Of a DNA stretch of 64,000 bases, positions 9,858-18,462 are shown in pieces. The notes under the pieces were generated by a model, which was not told the origin of the DNA, did not search any database, and saw nothing but the letters and a program-made list of their open reading frames with translations. Position 1 is the first letter of the stretch. Each line of letters opens with the position of its first letter. This stretch comes from Rhodocyclaceae bacterium (lineage in GTDB: Bacteria > Pseudomonadota > Gammaproteobacteria > Burkholderiales > Usitatibacteraceae): assembly GCA_020247395.1 (NCBI GenBank), contig JADCJC010000014.1, forward strand, positions 1-64,000, in the 5' to 3' direction. A program made the position numbers and the translations under genes.

Positions 9858-10659
9858 TCACCCGCGCGCCTTCGCGGCCGACTCGCGCAATGTCCGGGCC
9901 GGAAGGCGGTTGAATACGACCGGTAAAAACATGCGCAAGCCCGACGAGTTGTTCGGCCGTGGCGGGTTTATCCGAGTTGACTTGACCGGCCGCACCATCG
10001 AATACTGCAGTCGCGTGCGCCGCCAATTCCGCCGCGCGTTGGTCGGACCAGCGTTTGCGACGCTCAGCGAAATCGATGATGGCGCGCTGTTCCTCAAGCG
10101 TTAGGGCCGCTTTCGGCAATGGAAAACCGGCTCCCGATCTGGGCGCGATGCCACTGGCGCGGGACGCCTCTAGGCGTTTGCCGAGAGCCGATGCGGGCGG
10201 CGCGTACACCACCAATGTGCCGGCGGCGAGATCTCCGAGTCGCTTGAAATCCCGGTTGGAAAGACAGGCGATCAGCCCGAAGCCGTACATGAGCGGCAGG
10301 AAATCCACGGCGCGCAAGGTGTTGCGTATCACCGACGCCCGCCATCCGATCGGCGTACCGTCATCATGCAGCACGCGCAAGTGGCAGGCGCGTTTGCCGG
10401 GGGTCGCGCCATTCCAAAACACTTCGAACAAGACCGGATATGCCCACTCGAGCAGGAAGAACATCAGCAACACCAAGCCGGTGCCGAATTTTCCGAACAG
10501 GGACAACACTGTGGCAAATGCGATGTAGACCACAGCGCGCAACAAGAAATCGATGAGCCAGGCGCGTGCCCGCGCAACCGGCCCCGCCACTTTCAGCGTG
10601 AGTTCAATTCCTTCGGGCGTCGTGACGACGCGCGGCGTATCGAGCATTTGATCTGTCAA
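9850..10659 (-). CDS. RDD family protein
   Basis: ARAWLIDFLLRAVVYI...GATPGKRACHLRVLHDDGTPIGWRASVIRNTLRAVDFLP. Confidence 0.9.
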   Translation of the reverse strand: MTDQMLDTPRVVTTPEGIELTLKVAGPVARARAWLIDFLLRAVVYIAFATVLSLFGKFGTGLVLLMFFLLEWAYPVLFEVFWNGATPGKRACHLRVLHDDGTPIGWRASVIRNTLRAVDFLPLMYGFGLIACLSNRDFKRLGDLAAGTLVVYAPPASALGKRLEASRASGIAPRSGAGFPLPKAALTLEEQRAIIDFAERRKRWSDQRAAELAAHATAVFDGAAGQVNSDKPATAEQLVGLAHVFTGRIQPPSGPDIARVGREGARVSG

Positions 10660-10671
10660 ACGAACAACTGA

Positions 10672-11505
10672 CTAGGCGTGACCATCGTCACCCAAAAAGA
10701 TGTCTCGATAGGCGGCATAGGTGGAGGTAAACAGCAGCGGCAACACCACCAGTAAGCCCAGCCCCAGCGGGATCGAGCCCAAGATGAAGAGCGCGAGAAA
10801 CACGATGCCGTAAAGAAGGAACGGCAGAATATTCTTCAGGCACCCCTTGAAGCTTGCGGCGAGTGCGTCTATTGGCGACATGTCGTTGATCGCCACCAAT
10901 GCGGGCGCAAACCAGAACGCCATGAATATTGGTAACGCAACCGCCATTACAATCAGCAGCACCAACAACGTGCCCAACCCGGCACCAACCAGCAGCCCAC
11001 CCAGCGCGCCGGTATCACCGCTCAGAATTGCACCGATGGCACCGGACACGCCCAGAACCACAATAAACAGTGTGCCCATCAAGATCATCAAGGCCAGCCA
11101 CGACGCCATATAGAGAAGACCCACGGTGAGCAGCGGAGTTGTGTAGGGCGCCTTAAAGCCAGCAAAGATATCCGAGACTTCCAGCGGGCGGCCGTTGTGC
11201 TGGGCGTGCGCACCAAGCATCAGCGCGCCGCCAAAAAAGCCAAACAGCGCATACCCAATCAAGGTACCGAGCATGGGGATTAAACCCAAGGCGAAGGTGA
11301 TGGCAAAGAAAACGACGATATTGACGACCCAAATCATCGGTGATTGCGTGAACAGCGACCATCCCTGTCCGACCCAAGCGATTCCTTGGCCGACCGAGGT
11401 TGAGCGACCACCGGGTATGAACGACTCAGCGCCGCTTTCCGGCTTTGCCGTTAGCACTTCGGTGGTCGGTGCGGCGTACGGATTCTGCGGTTTGTTGTCT
11501 TCCAC
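10672..11505 (-). CDS. BPSS1780-like hypothetical integral membrane protein
   Basis: 277 aa, several TM helices, VGQGIAWVGQGWSLF N-terminal motif. Confidence 0.75.
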   Translation of the reverse strand: MEDNKPQNPYAAPTTEVLTAKPESGAESFIPGGRSTSVGQGIAWVGQGWSLFTQSPMIWVVNIVVFFAITFALGLIPMLGTLIGYALFGFFGGALMLGAHAQHNGRPLEVSDIFAGFKAPYTTPLLTVGLLYMASWLALMILMGTLFIVVLGVSGAIGAILSGDTGALGGLLVGAGLGTLLVLLIVMAVALPIFMAFWFAPALVAINDMSPIDALAASFKGCLKNILPFLLYGIVFLALFILGSIPLGLGLLVVLPLLFTSTYAAYRDIFLGDDGHA

Positions 11506-11693
11506 GGTGGCTCCTTGGTTGCTATGAAAGTCGCGGCTCGCTGAAGTGAATATACCTTACCGAACGCAGTTCGAAGATGCGATATCAATGACGCAATTGA
11601 CGCGATTCGGGGCTGGGCGCGCTTACGCAGTTTTCCGTGGCGATGCGCCAGTAGAACGACGTGCGACAGTCATTGAGACAATCAGCAAAAGTC

Positions 11694-11751
11694 AAACTCG
11701 CCTATCGGCGGGCATCTTCGAGCAACAAGGGCTGAAAGTGCAGGCGCAAGG
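11694..11751 (+). repeat. palindromic dispersed repeat, copy B (diverged)
   Basis: aaactcgcctatcggcgggcatcttcgagcaacaagggctgaaagtgc; aligns with copy D. Confidence 0.55.
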
Positions 11752-11965
11752 TCCGGTTATTGAATGAAGGGGGCGTAGTCTCCAAACCTATGCGCGAACG
11801 GCAAATCTTCTCCGGGCTCGATACGCGTAATCGTTAAGCGGTCAACCAAGCAGAGGCAGCGAAAAAATTTGAGCCTTGCTGTCTCGACCCCGACTGTCCA
11901 ATTAGCACGACCAGCGCCGGACAGGATGGGCCAAGCCCCTGTTTGTCTGAGCCTTCACGGTGTTC

Positions 11966-12012
11966 ATCGCACGACCACGGTGGTTCGTCGCACGACCACG
12001 GTGGTTCGTCGC
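11966..12012. repeat. tandem 21-bp repeat (cgcacgaccacggtggttcgt, about 2 copies plus partial)
   Basis: Direct reading of gttcatcgcacgaccacggtggttcgtcgcacgaccacggtggttcgtcgcg. Confidence 0.85.
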
Positions 12013-12096
12013 GCGGCACTGGCAGGCCAGCATTTGCATGAGGAATAGTAAGTGAGAGTTAAGGGCTAAGAATTTCAACTCAATAGAGGAAAGTTT

Positions 12097-12726
12097 ATGC
12101 ACGCAAAGCGCTCTCATTTGTTTTTCATAGCGGGTCTCGCCCTCGTCGTATCAGCCGCTGTCGGCGGCACTGCCGCCGCGCAATCTCCGGATCTATACTT
12201 GAGCGCCGACTTGGGGGTCGGTCGGTATCGTTCAGCAGTGTTGCAGGATGGCGTACCCATCAGTGGCGGATCCGTCAATAAAACCACGACCGTAGGCGGC
12301 GCTGCAATTGGCTGGCAAATCACGCCGACATTAGCGGCAGAGATTGGCTATGCTGACTTCGGGAAGGCGAAATTTTCGGGGAACGCAGCCTTCCCCTGCC
12401 AACCAGCCCCGTCTTGCACGTCGGTTGTCGCAAATCTTACGGGTAACTACCAAGCCAAGGCCACTCATCTATCGATCATCGGTACGTCTGAATTGACCAA
12501 GGAACTCTCAATTTTTGGTCGCATCGGCGTCTCACGCACTGATCGCGCAGTGTCAGCAAACATCGGCAGCCGCGCCGCCAGCTCAAGCGACAAGAAAACC
12601 GAAGCCATTACTGGCCTGGGGCTTTCCTATGCATTTACCAAAAGCATCGACGGCACCTTTGAGTGGAAGTGGCTTTCTGATAGCAAGCTGAATGCGACTA
12701 CACTTGGAGTGCGGTTTCGCTTCTGA
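12097..12726 (+). CDS. outer-membrane beta-barrel protein (OmpA-like/OMP_b-brl)
   Basis: Signal peptide ending AAAQ; alternating beta-barrel pattern; terminal aromatic ...LGVRFRF. Confidence 0.8.
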   Translation: MHAKRSHLFFIAGLALVVSAAVGGTAAAQSPDLYLSADLGVGRYRSAVLQDGVPISGGSVNKTTTVGGAAIGWQITPTLAAEIGYADFGKAKFSGNAAFPCQPAPSCTSVVANLTGNYQAKATHLSIIGTSELTKELSIFGRIGVSRTDRAVSANIGSRAASSSDKKTEAITGLGLSYAFTKSIDGTFEWKWLSDSKLNATTLGVRFRF

Positions 12727-12989
12727 GGTTGAGGCGCGGGCGGCGTGAAATGTGTCCGCGTTAATTGCGGCCCGCTTTGGTTTTCGCAAGGGTGGATTCA
12801 ACTCGCAAGTGCGACAAAGCAACTCATCATCCATGCATCTGGCCACCGACCGCGTCGGTTGCCAAACCTATCGAGTTTGCCAAGCAATCTTCAAGGCAAG
12901 CCTGCACCCGCAGGGGGCGGCCGTGACGCAGCTATCCCCGTAGGTGCTGGAAACGCGCCGCACCCGTTCTGCCGAGCGTGCGGTTGTTG

Positions 12990-13150
12990 AAGCATCCGGA
13001 ATATCTCACGCGTCGCCTGCTGCTTCGGGGCACGCTACCTACGCTCGATTGGTAAACCAATTTGGAGGCCCCCTCTGTTGCGGCGGATGCGGGGGGCCTG
13101 TTTGCCCTCGGGCGATTGGTCGGCGACGTGGTTGAAAAATACGCAACCCG
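12990..13150. repeat. long repeat X, copy 1 (pairs with 41070-41205)
   Basis: ccggaatatctca...attggtaaaccaattt...ggatgcggg...ggcgattggtcgg aligns without gaps to copy at 41.1 kb. Confidence 0.65.
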
Positions 13151-13222
13151 GCGAGTCAGCGTCGGATTACTTTCAGCCGACAGCCGCGTGGCTATTGCGG
13201 ACCCGAGCGTAGATAGTGGTGA

Positions 13223-14926
13223 CTAAGCCACGAACGAGAAGTTCGACGTGGTCAGAGACGTGCTTGATTGATGCAGCGTGAATTGCGCAATCTTTTTCGC
13301 CAAGGCTTTGGTGCCGTTACCGTCGGCGTCATAAAAGACTTCGCCGGTCGAGTTGTTCACCAAGATGCGCGAGGTGGCTTTTGTGGCCGTGGCGCCAAAC
13401 TCAATACTTGCCGCGCTGACTCTACCGAACAGCGCCTTGCTTAGCGCGATTTTGTCGCTGGTGGCGTCGAGCGACTCGATGGTATTGAAGCCGCTTTTCT
13501 GAAAGGCGGCATTGAGCGTCACCGTTTCCGCGACACCCGACGCGCTCGATAGTTTGACGCGATTGATTGCACTGCCGTGGGCGATGCCGACATTGCCGTT
13601 TCCGGAGTAGGTCGCACTGGTCGCCGCAGCAATAATGTTGATGCTCGAAAGTGTACCGGCGTTTAGATTAACGTTGCTCGTCTTGGTGAGTTGGCTTAAG
13701 TCAATGGTGTCGGTACCGCTTGTCGACCATAACACTTTACGTATGTTTTGCCCGTCGGCAAATTCGAACTTGCCGTTAGAACTTGCGGTCGACGCCGATT
13801 TGTTTGCGCCGTATAGATACTGAAGTGCGGCGATGTCAAAGATCATTGGAGTGGTGCTATTAACCCCCTTGCTTGCCCCGTTGTCGTAATACGACATCAT
13901 GGTGTTTTGTTTGTTATCCAGTACCTTCGAAAGAAACGGCCTAGGTGAACCACCGCCACCCGCGTTGTAGTTCCCCGGGTGTTTCAGACCCAGCGCGTGT
14001 CCGACTTCGTGCATGATCGTCAGACGTCCATAACCGCCCTCTTGAACACCGCCGTCATTATTTGTCGCGCTGTTGTTGGCGAGATAGACATAGGATTTGC
14101 CGCTTGCATCTGAATTCGGCAGCGTTGCATAACCAGCACTGCCGGTCTGAACGTCGGTACCGAAATTGATGTCCCCAGCGCCACTATTGTTCACCTCGGT
14201 AAAGGTGACGTTGATGTATTTGCTGTACTGGGCGAGCACTGCGCGAACCGCATTCTTCTGCGCGCTGGTCATCTCTTGGAAACCGGCTGGATCTTTTCCC
14301 GCCTGTGGTGCAGTCAAGAAGCTGTAGCTAAGCGCAGTGGCAGAACTACCCGCCATGAGGCCGTTGGCCGTCGACGAAATCTTCTCCGTGCCCACTACCG
14401 CCACCGCACCGTCGGGTCGCCACCAGTTGCGCGTGCCGCCCATCAACAAGGCGTCGATGTTGGCGTCGCCTGATTTTGTCGGCAACACCGAACGCGCGTT
14501 AAGCACTAGGTTGTCCACATTGGCGGTATTCTTCAACGAACCCGTCCCCTCGATTGTCAGCTGGTAGGTACCGCTCTTGGCGACGGTAAAGCCCTTTTGC
14601 ATATTGACGGCGACCGCTTTGCCAGCGTTATCGGTCAGCTTGAGTGTGGGACCACCTTTTTGATAGTAAAAGGAAAATGAATACTGTTGGTTCGCTTTGA
14701 GGTCGAGCGTTACCGTCAGCGCGGTTGTTGAACTGTTTAATCCGGCGTTGCTAAAGCGCGCCGACGCATCAACTCCAGCGGTGGCCGGGGAACCGAAGTT
14801 AAGGTTGGCCGCCTGTGGGACCACATTGAATCCCGCCGGGCGGTTCTTTTGCACGGCAGACGCGGACGACATCTGCACCAAAAATGGCGGGGGACGGGTA
14901 TTTTGATTGCGGGAAATGGCAAGCAT
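13223..14926 (-). CDS. M10-family (serralysin-like) zinc metalloprotease
   Basis: Metzincin motif HEVGHALGLKHPGNY followed by MSYYDNG Met-turn; C-terminus GEVFYDADGNGTKALAKKIAQF. Confidence 0.85.
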   Translation of the reverse strand: MLAISRNQNTRPPPFLVQMSSASAVQKNRPAGFNVVPQAANLNFGSPATAGVDASARFSNAGLNSSTTALTVTLDLKANQQYSFSFYYQKGGPTLKLTDNAGKAVAVNMQKGFTVAKSGTYQLTIEGTGSLKNTANVDNLVLNARSVLPTKSGDANIDALLMGGTRNWWRPDGAVAVVGTEKISSTANGLMAGSSATALSYSFLTAPQAGKDPAGFQEMTSAQKNAVRAVLAQYSKYINVTFTEVNNSGAGDINFGTDVQTGSAGYATLPNSDASGKSYVYLANNSATNNDGGVQEGGYGRLTIMHEVGHALGLKHPGNYNAGGGGSPRPFLSKVLDNKQNTMMSYYDNGASKGVNSTTPMIFDIAALQYLYGANKSASTASSNGKFEFADGQNIRKVLWSTSGTDTIDLSQLTKTSNVNLNAGTLSSINIIAAATSATYSGNGNVGIAHGSAINRVKLSSASGVAETVTLNAAFQKSGFNTIESLDATSDKIALSKALFGRVSAASIEFGATATKATSRILVNNSTGEVFYDADGNGTKALAKKIAQFTLHQSSTSLTTSNFSFVA

Positions 14927-15120
14927 GGGCAGCTCAAATGATCGGTAACGGTTGCGCGGTTATGGCTCCTTGCATGTAAGGTATGCAAACGAGATATCGG
15001 CACTAGCAGCGCGTACTTGAGCGAAGCTGGCGGCAAGCTCAAACCCGACAACAACTCCTGGGTCTGAATTCTGCGGCTCAGATTGGGGGAATCCAGCTGA
15101 GCGCAGGCGCGGTAATTTGC

Positions 15121-18100
15121 CTAGCGAAAATCCCGAGACGCTGTATTGAGATCACCCGCCTGGCCAGCAAGCGATCCAAGCAATGCCGTCTTGTCTGTCA
15201 AATGCCCGGCCACCACGTGTACCACTTCACCTTCGCGCTCAACGCTACCCGCCACTTCCATCAAACGCGAAAACACCAACTCTTTACGTTGCCGCTCGGC
15301 TAATCGTGACCAGACGATGACGTTCACATAACCGGTCTCGTCTTCGAGTGTGACAAAGGTGGTGCCATTAGCGGTTGATGGCCGTTGTCGACAAGTAACA
15401 ATCCCCGCCACACGTACGAGTTGCCCAGCGCGGGCGACGCGAATCTTGGCGGCCGACCAACGCGCACTTTTTTCTAATTTTGGTCGAAGGATTGCGACCG
15501 GATGACTGCGCAGAGTAAGTCCGAGTGTTTGGTAGTCGGCGACAACATCCGAGGCCTCGGTAGGCGCGTGCAGTTCAACCGGGCCATGATCGGCGGGTGC
15601 CATAAACATCGCCGCATCTGGACCGGTGCCAAGTGCCGCCCATAACGCATGGCGTCGATTGCCGGTGAGGCTGGCGAAGGCGTCCGCTGCTGCGAGTGCG
15701 TTGATATCTCCTTCATTGAGTGACGCACGGCGTTTGAGATCGGCGATGTCGATGAAGGCTTTGTGTGATCGCGCTTCAACAATGCGTGCGGCGGCGGCCT
15801 CGGTGAGGCCCTGCACGAAACGCAGACCTAGGCGTAGTTGTGGTGGACTTTGTTGGTATTGTTTGAGTATCAAACTCAAGCATCCACGGTTACTTTCGGG
15901 CATTTTTGGCTGAAAATGCCCGTCAATAGGGGTGCCTAATAAACTGGAAACTTCTAACAAGTGGGTGTCATCCCTGCCTGCGCCGGGGTGACAGTCTTTG
16001 GGGGGTGCGAGAGGCGTCTGGTCGTTTGAAACCAACACCGAATCCACCCCGCTCGTCATCACATCCACCGGCAGTACCTCCACTCCATGACGACGCACGT
16101 CTTGCACAATAGCCGACGGCGAGTAAAAACCCAGCGGTTGTGAATTCAACAAGCCGCAGGCAAACGCCGCCGGGAAGTGACATTTGAGATAACACGAGAC
16201 ATAAACAAGCAGCGCAAAACTCGCTGCGTGTGACTCCGGGAAACCATATTCCCCAAAGCCTTGCATCTGCCGATAGATCTGCTCGGCGTAGTCGCTGGTG
16301 TAACCACGTTCGAGCATGCCGTTAATGAGGCGGTCACGGAACGGCTCGATACCGCCTTTGCGTTTCCACGCCGCCATGGCACGACGCAACTGATCTGCTT
16401 CACCTGGCGTAAAGCCAGCGGCAATCACGGCCAGCTGCATCACCTGCTCCTGAAAAATTGACACCCCTAGCGTACGTTTTAAGACACCCTCAACGTCTTT
16501 GCTTGGATAACCTACCGGCTCGATGCCTGACCGCCGCTTCAGATATGGATGCACCATGCCGCCTTGGATCGGCCCAGGCCGCACGATCGCCACTTCGATC
16601 ACCAGATCGTAAAACGTTGCTGGCTTTAAGCGCGGCAGCATCGACATCTGTGCGCGCGACTCAATTTGAAATACACCGATGGTGTCTGCACGCTGGATCA
16701 TTTGATAAGTCTTGTGATCTTCGGCAGGAATATCCTGCATCCGAAACGGCTGGCTTGTGTGGTCGCTAATGAGGCGTATCGTCTTGCGCAAGGCGGTCAA
16801 CATACCCAGCGCCAAAATATCGACCTTCAACAATCCCAACTCATCCAGATCATCTTTGTCCCACTGAATGACAGTACGGTCTGGCATGGCGGCGTTCTCA
16901 ACTGGCACCAGCCTTGTGAGCAGATCCCGTGCAATCACAAAGCCCCCCGAGTGTTGCGACAGATGGCGCGGAAATCCCACCAACTGATGTGTAAGTGACA
17001 TCACGGTTTGCATCAGCGGGTTGTCTGGATCAAACCCGGCCTCACGCAAACGCTCCGGTGCGATGGTGCAACCGTCCCACCAAGCGATAGTGCGCGACAG
17101 ACTATCCACTTGGTCGAGCGATAGCCCCAGCGCTTTACCCATATCGCGGATTGCACCTTTTGGTCGATAGGTCGAAAGCGCAGCAGTTAATGCGGTTCGG
17201 TGGCGGCCATATTTTTCATACAGATACTGGATTACCTCTTCACGACGCTCATGCTCAAAATCAACATCAATATCCGGCGGTTCGTTACGCTCGCGTGAAA
17301 TAAACCGCTCAAACAAGAGTTGCATCCGCGCAGGATCAACTTCGGTAATGCCCAGACAGTAACAGACGGCAGAGTTGGCGGCTGATCCACGTCCCTGACA
17401 CAAGATGCCACGGGCACGCGCGAACAAAACGATGTCGTAGATGGTCAGAAAATAGGCTTCGTAGCGCAGATCGGTGATAAGTTTGAGCTCGTGTTCTATC
17501 TGTGCCACCACAGGTGCCGGATGTTGTTTGCCGTAACGCCGGTCAAGCCCCTCGTAGGTGACACGGCGCAGATAAGTTTCCGGCGTTTCACCATCGGGCA
17601 CCACTTCGCGCGGGTATTCGTAACGCAACTCGTCCAACGAGAATTGGCACATTGAGGCAATACGCGCGGCCTCCAACAGCATCGGAACGGGGTACTCACG
17701 CGAAAGACGCGTTATTGTTTTGAGATGTGATTCGGTATTGGGTGATGCCGCAAAACCTAATTGGTCAACCGTCGTTTTATGATGTACCGCCGCTAGTGCA
17801 TCGAGCAATGGCTTACGTGAGCGCGTGTGCAAATCTACAAACGGTGTTGCGGCAATCGGCAGATCGACAGCCTTTGCTAGACCTTCAATACGTATCTTGT
17901 CATCGATATCATCGGCAGAAAATTGCCTCGAATAACCCAGCCATAAGCGATCAACACACACCACCTTCAACTTCCTTAACACCCCTATGACAGATGGGGC
18001 AGATGCGGGAAATACACCCGCGAGATCAGGCAACACGACCACAAGACAACCACCAATCGATGCCGGTGTATGCAGCAAATCTGCAAGCAACAATTGATAT

Positions 18101-18423
18101 TGACCTTTGCTGGCCCGTCGCCTTGCTAATGTGATGAGTTCACTCAGATTGCCGTAACCGTCTCTCGATGTGGCAAGTAACAAGATGCGCAGAATTGAGG
18201 GGGCTTCATCAATTCTGAACGATGCCCCAATGACGAGTTGGATACCACAATCTTTTGCCGCCACATGGGCTCGGACCAGCCCGGAAACACTACACTCGTC
18301 AGTGATAGCGATGGCCTTGTAGTTAAGCCGCACCGCTTCTGTGACTAATTCCTCAGGATGTGACGCACCGCGCAGAAAGGTGAAATTGCTGACGACATTA
18401 AGGGCGGCATATCCGGGAACCAT
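15121..18423 (-). CDS. dnaE2: error-prone DNA polymerase DnaE2/ImuC
   Basis: YAALNVVSNFTFLRGASHPEELV, CQGRGSAANSAVCYCLGITEVDPARM, PPDIDVDFEHERREEVIQY; downstream of imuA-imuB. Confidence 0.96.
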   Translation of the reverse strand: MVPGYAALNVVSNFTFLRGASHPEELVTEAVRLNYKAIAITDECSVSGLVRAHVAAKDCGIQLVIGASFRIDEAPSILRILLLATSRDGYGNLSELITLARRRASKGQYQLLLADLLHTPASIGGCLVVVLPDLAGVFPASAPSVIGVLRKLKVVCVDRLWLGYSRQFSADDIDDKIRIEGLAKAVDLPIAATPFVDLHTRSRKPLLDALAAVHHKTTVDQLGFAASPNTESHLKTITRLSREYPVPMLLEAARIASMCQFSLDELRYEYPREVVPDGETPETYLRRVTYEGLDRRYGKQHPAPVVAQIEHELKLITDLRYEAYFLTIYDIVLFARARGILCQGRGSAANSAVCYCLGITEVDPARMQLLFERFISRERNEPPDIDVDFEHERREEVIQYLYEKYGRHRTALTAALSTYRPKGAIRDMGKALGLSLDQVDSLSRTIAWWDGCTIAPERLREAGFDPDNPLMQTVMSLTHQLVGFPRHLSQHSGGFVIARDLLTRLVPVENAAMPDRTVIQWDKDDLDELGLLKVDILALGMLTALRKTIRLISDHTSQPFRMQDIPAEDHKTYQMIQRADTIGVFQIESRAQMSMLPRLKPATFYDLVIEVAIVRPGPIQGGMVHPYLKRRSGIEPVGYPSKDVEGVLKRTLGVSIFQEQVMQLAVIAAGFTPGEADQLRRAMAAWKRKGGIEPFRDRLINGMLERGYTSDYAEQIYRQMQGFGEYGFPESHAASFALLVYVSCYLKCHFPAAFACGLLNSQPLGFYSPSAIVQDVRRHGVEVLPVDVMTSGVDSVLVSNDQTPLAPPKDCHPGAGRDDTHLLEVSSLLGTPIDGHFQPKMPESNRGCLSLILKQYQQSPPQLRLGLRFVQGLTEAAAARIVEARSHKAFIDIADLKRRASLNEGDINALAAADAFASLTGNRRHALWAALGTGPDAAMFMAPADHGPVELHAPTEASDVVADYQTLGLTLRSHPVAILRPKLEKSARWSAAKIRVARAGQLVRVAGIVTCRQRPSTANGTTFVTLEDETGYVNVIVWSRLAERQRKELVFSRLMEVAGSVEREGEVVHVVAGHLTDKTALLGSLAGQAGDLNTASRDFR
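15871..15934 (-). repeat. palindromic dispersed repeat, copy C, inside dnaE2
   Basis: catccacggttactttcgggcatttttggctgaaaatgcccgtcaatagg; reverse-complement matches copy D. Confidence 0.88.
15965..15993. repeat. short REP-like hairpin repeat (gtgtcatccctgcctgcgccggggtgaca) inside dnaE2
   Basis: Encodes CHPGAGRDD-type peptide typical of gtcatcCC..GGggtgac dispersed repeats. Confidence 0.7.
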
Positions 18424-18462
18424 GGGGGACTAACAGAAATAGCAACGGCAGTCTCAAACACA

